Below, piece after piece: positions 1 to 8,431 of a DNA stretch of 34,585 nt. Location of the stretch: positions 1 to 34,585 of the forward strand of contig NZ_JACJJG010000025.1 of assembly GCF_016899855.1 (NCBI RefSeq), in the 5' to 3' direction. Source of the stretch: Marseilla massiliensis. GTDB taxonomy: Bacteria > Bacteroidota > Bacteroidia > Bacteroidales > Bacteroidaceae. Numbering within the stretch: the stretch's first letter is position 1; each line of letters starts with the position of its first letter. Both the position numbers and the translations under genes were made by a program. The notes beneath the pieces were generated by a model. It saw only the letters and a list, made by a program, of their open reading frames with translations. It searched no databases and was not told the origin of the DNA.

Positions 1-15
1 CTTTAACTTCAAATA

Positions 16-624
16 CTATTTTACCACCCCTTCGATGTACTTACACAAGATGTCGATACCCGTATGGTTCTCACCTCCCTGCGGTATTATCAGGTCGGCA
101 TATTTCTTTGTGGGCTCGATAAACTGCTCATGCATGGGTTTCAACACCTTAAGATAACGGTCGATAACCATATCAACGGTGCGCCCACGCTCGATAACGT
201 CACGCTGTATGTTGCGTATCAGGCGTTCGTCGGAGTCAGTGTCAACATATATCTTCAGGTCCATCATGTCGCGCAGCTTCTTGTTCAGCAGTGTCATTAT
301 ACCCTCAATGATGATTACAGGGTGCGGTTCTATATGCACCGTCTCTTTCAAACGGTTGCAAAGCAGGTAAGAGTAAGTAGGCTGCTCAATTGACTTACCG
401 GCACGCAGCTCGCTCACCTGCCTTATAAGAAGTTTCCAGTCAAAGGCGTCAGGATGGTCAAAGTTGATTGCGTGGCGTTCTTCCTCCGTCATCGCCGACG
501 TGTCATTATAATATGAGTCCTGCGGCACTACAACGACGTGATGTGGCGGCAGGGCCTCAACTATCTTCCTTACAACGGTGGTCTTGCCTGACCCGGTACC
601 ACCTGCAATTCCTATTATTGTCAT
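16..624 (-). CDS. udk: Uridine kinase (uridine/cytidine salvage)
   Basis: Phosphorylates uridine and cytidine to UMP and CMP with a nucleoside triphosphate, in the cytoplasm, as part of pyrimidine salvage. The 202-aa protein opens with a P-loop GGTGSGKTT at residues 8-16, followed by the family's QDSYYND segment (35-41) and NFDHPDAFD (54-62), where an Asp-His pair contacts the nucleoside. The EGIMTL and RDVIERGRT segments match the lid and base regions of the family. Length is close to the usual 205-215 aa. The stop is TAG, and the start chosen is the ATG whose product begins directly with the strand leading to the P-loop. It is the last gene seen of a minus-strand series after the nuclease and glycosylase genes, 111 nt downstream of the latter. 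No promoter is evident in that gap, so co-transcription is possible. Identification is secure; operon membership is inferred. Confidence 0.95.
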   Translation of the reverse strand: MTIIGIAGGTGSGKTTVVRKIVEALPPHHVVVVPQDSYYNDTSAMTEEERHAINFDHPDAFDWKLLIRQVSELRAGKSIEQPTYSYLLCNRLKETVHIEPHPVIIIEGIMTLLNKKLRDMMDLKIYVDTDSDERLIRNIQRDVIERGRTVDMVIDRYLKVLKPMHEQFIEPTKKYADLIIPQGGENHTGIDILCKYIEGVVK

Positions 625-704
625 ATTTTCATGGTTTTTAGTTAATTATATAGGCCTGATTGGCCAGATGAGCCGAATAAGAAAAACGCAGGATGACAGC
701 AATC

Positions 705-760
705 TTTCTTAATTCTTAACTCCCAACTCTTAGTTCTAAAGGCTCTTGATTCCCAATTCC
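705..760. repeat. Single-arm array of TTAAG/TTGGG-type words at a gene end
   Basis: Read on the minus strand, the 3' end of the glycosylase gene and the following spacer consist of loosely repeated 7-8 nt words (GAATTGGG, GAATCAAGAG, AACTAAGAG, TTGGGAG, TTAAGAA). The array runs through the stop codon at 736-738, so the last glycosylase residues (about GIKSL) are encoded by it. It resembles one arm of the long inverted repeats elsewhere in this window, but no complementary second arm was seen here. Confidence 0.45.
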
Positions 761-1320
761 AAGAACATGTTATCGTAGAACGCGGCCTTTCTCTCCACCT
801 TCATCGGGTACGCCCGCGAACTGCTTGGCATACGGTAGAGCCGCATGTCACGTCCGTCGAAAGTGAAAGGCTCCGACGTTCCCACCTTTGGCTGCTTCAT
901 TCCAAAATGGGTTGTGAACACGTCTGTGGCTTTTTGTCCTGTAGTTACCACTGCCACGCATTCCGGAATACGGCGCAAAAGGGCGTTAAGATCGGTGGCG
1001 GTCACGACTTCAAGGTCCTTGTCAGACGCCGTATTCTTTGTCCGTCTCACGGCACACGCCGTGTCATACAAGGCTATGCCCCGTTCGGTAAGAAACCTTA
1101 CGATGTCTTCACGGCGGAACTTGCCCGCCATAGTGTCGACAAAACGCTCCTTGTCACCAAAGAACACGAGCCCGAAGATACGCCACATATCGTTGATGAA
1201 ATTAGGATAGAAGAAATCCATGCACCAACGCTTCCGCGACGGCGGGAAACTGCCGAGCATTAACAAACGAGCCCCTTCAGGCAGAAAAGGCTCGAGAGGA
1301 TGTTGTTCAACGTCGTTCAT
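736..1320 (-). CDS. Uracil-DNA glycosylase superfamily protein (possible deoxyinosine/mismatch glycosylase)
   Basis: A 194-aa cytoplasmic protein predicted to excise deaminated bases from DNA. The N-terminal LMLGSFPPSRKRW segment (about residues 20-32) corresponds to motif 1 of the UDG superfamily (the GSFP form seen in Mug-like and hypoxanthine-DNA glycosylase branches). It is followed by the FFYPN..NDMWRIFG region typical of that branch, and MPSSSRAYPM near residue 163 resembles the C-terminal LPSTS-like motif. Its ATG overlaps the stop codon of the upstream nuclease gene by 4 nt (ATGA at 1317-1320), which implies translational coupling. Superfamily placement is fairly clear; substrate (uracil, hypoxanthine or mismatch) cannot be read from the sequence. 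Coupling of a repair glycosylase to a secreted nuclease is unusual. Confidence 0.8.
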   Translation of the reverse strand: MNDVEQHPLEPFLPEGARLLMLGSFPPSRKRWCMDFFYPNFINDMWRIFGLVFFGDKERFVDTMAGKFRREDIVRFLTERGIALYDTACAVRRTKNTASDKDLEVVTATDLNALLRRIPECVAVVTTGQKATDVFTTHFGMKQPKVGTSEPFTFDGRDMRLYRMPSSSRAYPMKVERKAAFYDNMFLELGIKSL

Positions 1321-2366
1321 TGCTGCTCCTTGACGAGATAAACCACTACGGGAAGGTGGTCGCTGAAGCCGTCAAGCCATATCCCGCTTGCATGCGTACG
1401 CTTGGGAGTACCCTTGTAACGCCCTTCGGTATTGATGAGATAATCACGGCGGAATATCTGGTTTTTCCAATATTTCAGGGTGGAGAAGTCACGTTTACCG
1501 CTCTTGTTTACCATGTTAGGTGTCAAGACAATCTGGTCAAAGAGGTTCCAAGAGCCTTGATATGACAACGTACCAGTACCTTGTTTCACAAGAATGTTGT
1601 ACCAAGGGTTGTACATGTCGCCTTCGTTTACGCTGTTCGCGTCGGCTTTAGCCCGCAGCACGTCTTTCATACTTTTGTTGGTCGGGTCGTCGTTCATGTC
1701 GCCCATCACCATCACCTTCATGTCCGGATTTACGTTAAGCAACGAGTCCTTAAGGTTTTTCACCAGCTCGGCAGCCCTCTCCCGGTATGACGGACCGGCA
1801 AAGCGGCTGGGCCAATGGCACACTACAACGGCAACGGGTTCACCGGCCAACTCGCCGCTTACGGTAAGGAATCCCCTGGTACAATAGTCCTTCGCCATCG
1901 ACTCGTCCGGAACATAGGGCACAAGTTTAACGTCAACGACCTTGAACAACGACGGATTATACAGCATGGCGCAGTCTATTCCGCGCTTGTCGGGACCTTC
2001 CACGTGTACATATTTATATCCACGCGCGCGTAAAGGCTCTTGCGCCGTAAGGTCATCAAGCACCTTGGCATTCTCGACTTCTGACAGTCCTATTACAGCA
2101 CAGCCCACCTTCGGCAACACGTCAGTGCCCATGTCGGCAAGCGCCCGGGCCATGTTACGCAGCTTGTGTGTATATTTCAACCCGTTCCAACGGTACGAAC
2201 CTGAAGGCAGGAACTCGCTGTCGTTCTTGCCTTCATCATGGCACGTGTCGAAAAGGTTTTCCTGATTATAGAAACCTACGGCATAAACAGAATACTTCCT
2301 TTGCGCATGACCACAAACTGCCACGAGTAACAACGGCAGTATGAAAAACAGTGTTAATTTCTTCAT
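1317..2366 (-). CDS. Secreted endonuclease/exonuclease/phosphatase (EEP) family protein
   Basis: A 349-aa protein with a Sec signal peptide (MKKLTLFFILPLLLVAVCGHAQ) followed by a complete EEP fold. Visible catalytic and metal-binding motifs are NQENLF (N34, E36), the GLSEVEN metal site (E96), CHWPSR with the histidine at 184, GDMNDDP (D223, N225), FDQIV (D277) and SDHLP (D336-H337). The family cleaves phosphodiester or phosphomonoester bonds; Bacteroidetes secreted members are usually annotated as endonucleases. The longer ORF extends to 2525, but a promoter at 2387-2417 lies inside that extension, and the signal peptide begins at 2366, so the shorter start is chosen. The gene leads a unit with the DNA glycosylase (4-nt overlap) and udk. 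It is divergent from the TonB receptor operon, which suggests a shared role in extracellular nucleic acid or nucleotide use. Confidence 0.88.
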   Translation of the reverse strand: MKKLTLFFILPLLLVAVCGHAQRKYSVYAVGFYNQENLFDTCHDEGKNDSEFLPSGSYRWNGLKYTHKLRNMARALADMGTDVLPKVGCAVIGLSEVENAKVLDDLTAQEPLRARGYKYVHVEGPDKRGIDCAMLYNPSLFKVVDVKLVPYVPDESMAKDYCTRGFLTVSGELAGEPVAVVVCHWPSRFAGPSYRERAAELVKNLKDSLLNVNPDMKVMVMGDMNDDPTNKSMKDVLRAKADANSVNEGDMYNPWYNILVKQGTGTLSYQGSWNLFDQIVLTPNMVNKSGKRDFSTLKYWKNQIFRRDYLINTEGRYKGTPKRTHASGIWLDGFSDHLPVVVYLVKEQQ

Positions 2367-2386
2367 GATTAGCAAAACATTTTCTG

Positions 2387-2417
2387 CAAAGATAGTGTAA
2401 ATCGGGCGTAACACAAA
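2387..2417 (-). promoter_or_regulatory. Bacteroidetes-type promoter for the EEP nuclease gene
   Basis: On the minus strand TTTG (2414-2417) is followed after exactly 19 nt by TATCTTTG (2387-2394), matching the Bacteroidetes -33/-7 consensus TTTG...TAnnTTTG. It lies about 20 nt upstream of the chosen ATG at 2366. Confidence 0.75.
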
Positions 2418-2938
2418 ACAAAACACCGTTTTTTGTTCATTGCGTCGGCACGATAACATGTTTGCAACCGCACGGAAACAGCGTTGAAACAAACGGCCCG
2501 CAGGCTTGCAATTAAAAATCGGCAAGTAAAAAACAAACAGCCTGTATTACTCGAACTGTTGAATTGCGAGCCTGCGAGGCAACCTCTTAGAATCAGGTAT
2601 TTAATGTATACCTATAAAACAAAAATTGCCGATAAACCGAAAAAACGCCAGAAGATATCTTACATAAACCACGCCTACATCCATCCAAAACGCGAAAGGC
2701 CGTCTTTCACATCGCAAAAGGCCGCATTTCAGTCGACGAAAGGCCGTCTTTTATCGTCCAAAAGACGGCCTTTTACGCAGTCACAGTATAACCAATTGAT
2801 ATTCAATGAGTTACAAACAGCATTTTCACAGCTCCGCATACTCATGACAAAGCCTCACCGCCTGCGCCCTGACATACCGCAAGTGATAATACAAACATGT
2901 TAAAAAAGAACGTTGTCAAACGAATTTTTGCATTTTAC
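2418..2938. other. Divergent intergenic region without a supported gene
   Basis: About 520 nt between the promoters of the EEP gene and the TonB receptor gene. An open frame crosses it, but its product is basic and low in complexity and runs straight through the four-unit repeat, so I do not support it as a gene. The only structure seen is the repeat at 2695-2774. Confidence 0.6.
2695..2774. repeat. Four-unit 22-nt-period repeat, copy 1
   Basis: Four degenerate cores start at 2695 (AAAGGCCGTCTTT), 2716 (AAAAGGCCGCATTT), 2739 (AAAGGCCGTCTTTT) and 2760 (AAAAGACGGCCTTT). Units three and four form a perfect 14-bp hairpin (2739-2752 with 2760-2773) closed by the 7-nt loop ATCGTCC. This copy lies between two divergent promoters, so it cannot simply be a terminator for either flanking gene. 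Confidence 0.85.
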
Positions 2939-2969
2939 TTTGATGTTTATCTAAATTCTGTTAACTTTG
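2939..2969 (+). promoter_or_regulatory. Promoter for the TonB receptor operon
   Basis: TTTG at 2939-2942, 19 nt, then TAACTTTG at 2962-2969, the Bacteroidetes primary sigma consensus. Transcription would start near 2975, giving a leader of roughly 20 nt without a Shine-Dalgarno. It also rules out the upstream TTG at 2967 as a start. Confidence 0.78.
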
Positions 2970-2996
2970 CAACAAGTATTATCAAAACATATTATT

Positions 2997-5549
2997 ATGC
3001 AAAAAAAGCTGAAATTAGCAGTGATGGCCTTGTGCTACTCGCCTTGGGCGCTGGCCCAGAGCGACTCCATAGGGCTAAAGAGTGCCGTCATGAGCGAGTC
3101 GGCATTCACATTCACGGAGGCTCAGTTGGGTGAGGACGACGACATGTCGCAGAACGTGTCGATCATCAACTCCAACTCGAACATCTACGCAAGCGAGGTG
3201 GGATACCTCTTTTCGCCGATGCGCTTCCGTTACCGTGCATTCGACCAAAGGTACAATGACATCTACATCAACGGGGCGCCGATTAACGACATGGAGTCAG
3301 GGCAGTTCCGCTATTCATGGGTAGGCGGACTGAACCAGCAGACACGTAACATGGAATCTGCCCTGCCCTTCGAGGACAACAACTTCTCCATGACGGCGAT
3401 GGGTGGTTCAAACAACTACAACTTCCGCCCGGCAGCCATGGCCACAGGCCACAGGATAACACTGAGCGGCGCAAACCGCAACTACACCCTGCGCGGAATG
3501 TACACCTTCAACTCAGGACTTAACAGCAAGGGGTGGGCCTTCTCGGGCAACATCACCTACCGCTGGGCCAACGAGGGATACGTCGAGGGAACGTTCTATA
3601 ACTCGCTCTCATACTTCCTCGGCGTCCAAAAAGTATTCGGCGACGGCAGCCATTCGCTGTCTCTCGTGACATGGGGCAACCCCACCGAGCGCGCTTCGCA
3701 GGGCGCCGGCACTGACGAGATGTATTGGATGGCCAACGACCGTTACTACAACCCTTACTGGGGATACCAGAACGGAAAGAAACGCAACTCGCGAGTAGTG
3801 CACGACTATTCACCCACAGCCCTGCTCACATGGGACTGGAAAATAGACGACGAGACGAAACTTACAACTTCACTCCTCGGCAAATACACCATGTACGAGA
3901 GCACCAAGCTGAACTATAACAACGGAAGTAACCCCCACCCAAGTTACTGGAAGAACATGCCCAGCAGCTACTATGACGTGTGGGACGAGACAAATACGGC
4001 AAACCGTACACCGCAAGCACTTGAGGATTGGAACCGTGCATACGACTTCTGGACCAGCTCAAAGGCCAACCGCCAGATAAACTGGGACCGCCTGTACTAC
4101 TCCAACGAGCAAGCCTCTGCGCAAGGACAGGACGCTATATACTACATCCAGGCCAAGCACAACGACGCTCTGACGTTTACCCTTGCTTCTACGCTCAACA
4201 AGCAACTGGGTAAGGACAAGCAGTGGAACCTCGGTATCGTGGCAGCAACAAACAAGGGAATGCACTACCAGACAATGGAAGACCTCCTCGGAGCCGACAC
4301 ATACCACAACATCAACACCTACGCACTTGGCACTTACGACCGCAATTCGGACGAAATACAGTACGACCTGAACAACCGCGACGCCGTTGTACGCGAGGGC
4401 GACAAGTTCGGTTACGACTACAACCTGCTCGTAAACAACGCTAAGCTGTGGTCAAGCTACACCCAGAATTACGGAATCCTGCACTATACCATCGCCGCGA
4501 AGCTTGGCTACACGTCAATGCAACGTGACGGAAAGATGCGTAACGGACTTGCCGCCAACAACTCATACGGCAAGAGCAAGACAGCAGAATTTTTGGACGG
4601 AGGATTCAAGCTCAACACAAGCTTCAACCTCGGACGCGGCAACACGTTGACATTCGGTATCGGATACGAGCACCGCGCACCACAGGCACGCACGGCATTC
4701 GCTTCGCCTGAAATCAACAACGACTTCGTAACAAACCTCAAGAACGAGCGCATATTCAGCACGGAGATTGGCTACCAGTTCCAGACATCATGGCTCCACG
4801 CCAACTTCAACGCGTACTACAGCCGAATGACGAACGTAACCGACTGGCAGAACTACTATTTCGACGATATCAACTCGTTCTCGTACGTATCGCTCACAAA
4901 TATCAAGAAGCATTACTACGGTCTTGAGGCAGGACTGAAGTTCAAGGTTACCAGCGCGTTCGACATCAACCTCTTGGGAACAATCAGCGACGCCAAGATA
5001 ATCAACAACTCAAACGTACGCTACATGAACTCTACCAGCGCCGAGTACACCGACGAGATTGTATATAATAAAGGTATGCGCGACTCAGGCACACCGCTCA
5101 CCGCAGCCAGCCTCGGTCTTAGCTACCATAGCGGCGGTTGGTATATCGACCTCAACTGCAATTACTATGACAGAATCTATCTTTCATACTCTCCGAGCTT
5201 CCGTTATGAAAGCACCTTGACCGCACGCCAGAACGCAACGGGAGAGCAAATATGGGGAGACAATGACCAACCGTTGCCCTCTGCCGTTGAACAAGCACAA
5301 GGACATGGAGGCTTTATGCTCGACGGTTCTATCGGAAGAAGTATCTACCTGAAGCGCGGCATGCTGTCAATCAACCTTATGGTGACCAACATCCTCAACA
5401 ACCAGAACCTCTGTACAGGTGGTTACGAACAGAGCCGCAGCGACTATACAAGCTCTGGCAACATACGCGCATACCGCTTCTCGAAGAACCCGATGAAGTT
5501 CTACGCTTACGGAACGAACGGTATGCTGAACATCACTTACAGATTCTAA
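2997..5549 (+). CDS. TonB-dependent outer-membrane receptor, short form without carboxypeptidase-like N-domain
   Basis: An 850-aa outer-membrane protein with a signal peptide ending near WALAQ. There is no CarboxypepD_reg-like domain. After a short linker comes a plug-like region (about residues 50-130, with YNDIYINGAPINDMESG), then a long series of alternating aromatic beta-strands typical of a 22-strand barrel, ending in ITYRF with the terminal Phe used in barrel assembly. The longer frame starting at TTG 2967 overlaps the promoter, so ATG 2997 is used. It heads an operon: the DUF5689-like lipoprotein starts 12 nt after its stop and the OB-fold lipoprotein follows. There is no SusD-like partner, so it is not a standard polysaccharide utilisation pair. 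The imported ligand is unknown; nucleic acid or nucleotide is inferred from its nuclease neighbours. Confidence 0.85.
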   Translation: MQKKLKLAVMALCYSPWALAQSDSIGLKSAVMSESAFTFTEAQLGEDDDMSQNVSIINSNSNIYASEVGYLFSPMRFRYRAFDQRYNDIYINGAPINDMESGQFRYSWVGGLNQQTRNMESALPFEDNNFSMTAMGGSNNYNFRPAAMATGHRITLSGANRNYTLRGMYTFNSGLNSKGWAFSGNITYRWANEGYVEGTFYNSLSYFLGVQKVFGDGSHSLSLVTWGNPTERASQGAGTDEMYWMANDRYYNPYWGYQNGKKRNSRVVHDYSPTALLTWDWKIDDETKLTTSLLGKYTMYESTKLNYNNGSNPHPSYWKNMPSSYYDVWDETNTANRTPQALEDWNRAYDFWTSSKANRQINWDRLYYSNEQASAQGQDAIYYIQAKHNDALTFTLASTLNKQLGKDKQWNLGIVAATNKGMHYQTMEDLLGADTYHNINTYALGTYDRNSDEIQYDLNNRDAVVREGDKFGYDYNLLVNNAKLWSSYTQNYGILHYTIAAKLGYTSMQRDGKMRNGLAANNSYGKSKTAEFLDGGFKLNTSFNLGRGNTLTFGIGYEHRAPQARTAFASPEINNDFVTNLKNERIFSTEIGYQFQTSWLHANFNAYYSRMTNVTDWQNYYFDDINSFSYVSLTNIKKHYYGLEAGLKFKVTSAFDINLLGTISDAKIINNSNVRYMNSTSAEYTDEIVYNKGMRDSGTPLTAASLGLSYHSGGWYIDLNCNYYDRIYLSYSPSFRYESTLTARQNATGEQIWGDNDQPLPSAVEQAQGHGGFMLDGSIGRSIYLKRGMLSINLMVTNILNNQNLCTGGYEQSRSDYTSSGNIRAYRFSKNPMKFYAYGTNGMLNITYRF

Positions 5550-5561
5550 ACACATAAGAAG

Positions 5562-6419
5562 ATGAAAAACTTTAAGTATATAAAATTAGTAATGGCGGCT
5601 CTCCTGCTCGGATTATCCGTGAACTCATGCATGGATGACGACTGGGATAACCCTACCGGCGACATCCCTCCGTACGGAAATAACGACCTGCAGGAGACTA
5701 ACGTCGTGACAATTGCCGAGCTGAAAGACATGTACTCGTTCGCTCTGCAGGAGCAGACTGACACAGCACGCATAACGGAAAACGTGCAAATAAAGGCTCG
5801 CGTAACTGGAAATGACGTCGGAGGAAACATCTACAACCAGATTGCCGTTGACGACGGAACGGGCGCATTGCTTATATGCATCAACTTCGGAGGCCTTTGG
5901 AGTTATCTGCCTGTTGGCCAGGAGATTCTCGTTGACCTGAAAGACCTTTATATAGGAACTTACGGCAACCAGCCGCAAATAGGCACTCCGTACACCAGCA
6001 ACAGCGGATACACATCGCCAAGCCGCATGAGCCATACTCTGTGGAACGAGCACTTCAAGCTACTCGGCGAAGCAGACGCCTCAAAAGTGGACACTCTCGA
6101 GTTTGACATGAGCAAGGTGGACGACACTGAATACATGGAAGAGAACTGCGGGAGGCTGATGGTTGTACGCGGAATAACGCTGCCTCAGGCTAACGGCGAA
6201 AGAACTTTCGCGCCTGCTGACGCTGCAACATCGGGCAACGCTGTAAACCGCATGGTCAGCGGAACGACAAAGCTTGTTGTGCGTACGAGCACTTACGCCG
6301 ATTTTGCCGGTACTGCAATGCCGGAAGGAAAGGTTGACATCGTGGGCATATTTACCCGTTACCGTGACACATGGCAAATCCTCATGCGTCAGGACGGCGA
6401 CTTCAAACAAGCTGAATAA
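5562..6419 (+). CDS. DUF5689-like surface lipoprotein
   Basis: A 285-aa lipoprotein. The lipobox ends at C23 (LSVNSC) and is followed by MDDDWDN, an acidic stretch of the kind that directs Bacteroidetes lipoproteins to the cell surface. The body begins with VVTIAELKDMY (about residues 48-58), then TENVQIKARVTGNDVGGNIYNQIAVDDGTGAL, the strand pattern of an OB-like domain as in DUF5689 proteins. A second beta-rich part (about 175-285) ends in IFTRYRDTWQILMR. I place it in DUF5689 from memory of the family; no enzymatic motif is visible. The gene lies 12 nt after the TonB receptor stop and 47 nt before the next lipoprotein gene, so it is very likely co-transcribed and may present ligand to the receptor. 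Confidence 0.75.
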   Translation: MKNFKYIKLVMAALLLGLSVNSCMDDDWDNPTGDIPPYGNNDLQETNVVTIAELKDMYSFALQEQTDTARITENVQIKARVTGNDVGGNIYNQIAVDDGTGALLICINFGGLWSYLPVGQEILVDLKDLYIGTYGNQPQIGTPYTSNSGYTSPSRMSHTLWNEHFKLLGEADASKVDTLEFDMSKVDDTEYMEENCGRLMVVRGITLPQANGERTFAPADAATSGNAVNRMVSGTTKLVVRTSTYADFAGTAMPEGKVDIVGIFTRYRDTWQILMRQDGDFKQAE

Positions 6420-6466
6420 AGCATATAACAACAACATTTTCATCAAACAAAAGAAAATATTTAAGT

Positions 6467-7912
6467 ATGAAAAAGATATTATATTCAGTGTTCGCCATCG
6501 CTATGGCGGCGTTCACATTCACGAGTTGCGAAGACGTACCATCACCGTACGACGACCCGAACGACAACCCCTCGGACGAACCTATCGTAATAGAGCCATC
6601 CGGTGACGGTACGGCCGAAAGCCCCTACAACGTAGCAAGGATACTTGAACTTGCCGGAGCATTGGAGAGTGGCGAGGACTTACCAAGCAAAGTATACATC
6701 ACCGGTGTTGTGGTTGGCATTGAAGAGAATTATAATTCATTGGGTCCAAGTGGCACTCCGTATGGTAATGCTACATTCACGATTGCAGACAATGAGGATT
6801 CTAACACAACGTTTCTTGTCTACCGTGCGAATTACTTTGACAATAAGAAATGGCAAGAAGGCCAAGATATTCTTGAGTTCGGCGACTCTGTAGTGGTATA
6901 TGGTACCGTTACTAACTACAACGGAACGATAGAGACCGACCAGAATAACGCTTATCTCGTTTACCTCAACGGCCAAACAGGTGAAGGCGGAGGCGGTGAC
7001 GAGCCAACACCGGGTCAGCCCGAGGGCGACGGAACACTTGAAAATCCGTTCAATGCTCCTGCTGCTTACCAGTATGCAGCAGCCCTTGGGGCAGATGAAG
7101 TTTCTGAGAACGAAGTGTATATCAAGGGAATCATATCACAAATCAGGAACAACTACAACAGTAATTACAAAACTGCTGATTATTACATTTCTGTAGACGG
7201 TACTTTCGACAGTGAAAATAGCGGAAACCAATTCTATGTCTATGCTTCAAATTATTTGAATAATGAGAAGTATACATCCGGAGACTTGCTTAATGTTGGT
7301 GATGAAGTTGTTGTATATGGGAAAGTTACAAATTACCGTGGTAACACACCAGAAACGGCCATGAATCAAAGCTATCTGTATTCATGGACAAAAGGTGAAG
7401 GTGGTGGCAGCCAGGACGTAGGCGACCCCAATGCGCTTAATGGCGACTTTGAGTGCTGGATTGGCGGACAGCCTAATAACTGGAAGTCTGCAAATTCGGC
7501 TAGCAACGCGACACTCACGCAGAGTACCGATGCCCACAGCGGCACATATTCCGTGTGTGTAGGCGGTTCATCAAGCGCCAACAAGCGTTTGGCTTACAAG
7601 GAACTTGAACTCAAGGCGGGCGAGTACACGATGGAGTTTTATGTCAAGGCGCTGACTTCTGAGGGTGCCTCTTTAAGGCCTGGCTATGCCATTGCACATG
7701 AAGACGGCTCGTCTTTGAGCGGCGACGACTATAAATATGGCGACTATGTGAACGATATACCCAACACGGAATGGATGAAAGTTACTTATACATTCACCAT
7801 TGATGCTGACGGAATTTACAATGTACTCATGATGAATGCAAAGAACCCCGGTAATGACTTCTTGGTTGATGATTTCAAGTTAACAACGGGTTCAACTGTA
7901 ATTATCGAATAA
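6467..7912 (+). CDS. Surface lipoprotein with two DUF6359/OB-like repeats and a C-terminal jelly-roll
   Basis: A 481-aa lipoprotein with its lipobox at C21 (FTSC) followed by an acidic Pro/Asp/Asn tether. Two homologous repeats follow, roughly residues 46-168 and 187-307. Each opens with GDGT.E.P(Y/F)N, continues with VYI(T/K)GI(V/I) and ends with VGDEVVVYGKVTNY or its counterpart; the pattern matches DUF6359/OB-fold modules. A Gly-rich linker leads to a C-terminal domain (about 320-481, starting NGDFECW) that looks like a carbohydrate-binding-type jelly-roll, with a typical LVDDFKL end. It is the third gene of the TonB receptor operon and is followed by a strong hairpin. The second half of repeat 1 and most of repeat 2 use visibly AT-richer codons than the flanks. 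Ligand unknown; OB-like modules would suit nucleic acid or sugar binding. Confidence 0.72.
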   Translation: MKKILYSVFAIAMAAFTFTSCEDVPSPYDDPNDNPSDEPIVIEPSGDGTAESPYNVARILELAGALESGEDLPSKVYITGVVVGIEENYNSLGPSGTPYGNATFTIADNEDSNTTFLVYRANYFDNKKWQEGQDILEFGDSVVVYGTVTNYNGTIETDQNNAYLVYLNGQTGEGGGGDEPTPGQPEGDGTLENPFNAPAAYQYAAALGADEVSENEVYIKGIISQIRNNYNSNYKTADYYISVDGTFDSENSGNQFYVYASNYLNNEKYTSGDLLNVGDEVVVYGKVTNYRGNTPETAMNQSYLYSWTKGEGGGSQDVGDPNALNGDFECWIGGQPNNWKSANSASNATLTQSTDAHSGTYSVCVGGSSSANKRLAYKELELKAGEYTMEFYVKALTSEGASLRPGYAIAHEDGSSLSGDDYKYGDYVNDIPNTEWMKVTYTFTIDADGIYNVLMMNAKNPGNDFLVDDFKLTTGSTVIIE

Positions 7913-7977
7913 ACAGTCACAATGTAAAGCTGATTAAATGTCTAATCAATAACTCATTGATAATCAGACACTTTCCC

Positions 7978-8057
7978 AAATGCCGCCTTTCGCAATGCGA
8001 AAGGCGGCATTTTAGCTTGCGATTGATGGCCTTTTACAACGCAATTTGCCGTCTTTT
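7978..8057. repeat. Four-unit 22-nt-period repeat, copy 2, doubling as terminator
   Basis: Cores begin at about 7978, 8000, 8022 and 8044, a spacing of 22 nt throughout. Units one and two form a perfect 16-bp stem (7978-7993 with 7997-8012) with a 3-nt AAT loop, ending in TTTT; it follows the lipoprotein stop by 65 nt and would terminate the TonB receptor operon. Units three and four (ATTGATGGCCTTTT, ATTTGCCGTCTTTT) have the same orientation and do not pair with each other. Confidence 0.82.
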
Positions 8058-8189
8058 GGGAAACAGGTGGGAAACGCCCAATTTCCAGTAAGAGTTTTAA
8101 TGCTTTGTTATACAGAATAAACGTACGCATATTACGGTCTTCGACCAGTAGCCATAACTATAAAAACAATAATTATTTCATGCCAACGC

Positions 8190-8220
8190 TTTGTATTTTC
8201 ATACAAAACACTTAACTTTG
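8190..8220 (+). promoter_or_regulatory. Promoter for the VapD pair
   Basis: TTTG at 8190-8193, 19 nt, TAACTTTG at 8213-8220. It ends 18 nt before the ATG of the 63-aa gene, so the leader is very short. Confidence 0.75.
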
Positions 8221-8238
8221 TAAAACAATAAAAGATAA

Positions 8239-8430
8239 ATGAACAACGTTATGGAACCTAAAATCGGTGACAAGATGAAGGCAGACCCGCAGTTGACAGG
8301 GCTGGACGCATGGGTTATTGGCTCAGTAATAGATATTGAACATAATCCATTCAAAGGGCTTGTCGTAGCAATAAAAGACGAGCTGGGACGTATATTCTTC
8401 GGACAAATCAAGTATTTCCAAACAGTATAA
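8239..8430 (+). CDS. Small protein preceding VapD; candidate antitoxin
   Basis: A 63-aa protein that I cannot assign to a named family. It has short beta-strands around conserved-looking glycines ([32 protein letters not shown]), which suggests a small SH3-like or OB-like barrel. An internal ATG at 8251 is an alternative start giving 59 aa. It lies directly behind a good promoter, and only one nucleotide separates its stop from the ATG of vapD, so the two are surely co-expressed. Known VapD toxins can be paired with a small upstream antitoxin (VapX in Haemophilus), and the position here fits such a role. That role is inferred from arrangement only; no similarity to VapX is claimed. Confidence 0.65.
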   Translation: MNNVMEPKIGDKMKADPQLTGLDAWVIGSVIDIEHNPFKGLVVAIKDELGRIFFGQIKYFQTV

Positions 8431-8431
8431 A

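Noticed and set aside
2484..2903. A 139-aa open frame on the plus strand in the divergent spacer
   Set aside because: Its product is basic and low in complexity, it runs through the four-unit repeat and has no promoter or family resemblance.
2997..7912. The TonB receptor operon as a polysaccharide utilisation locus
   Set aside because: There is no SusD-like protein, glycoside hydrolase or hybrid two-component regulator, and the receptor lacks the usual N-terminal extension.
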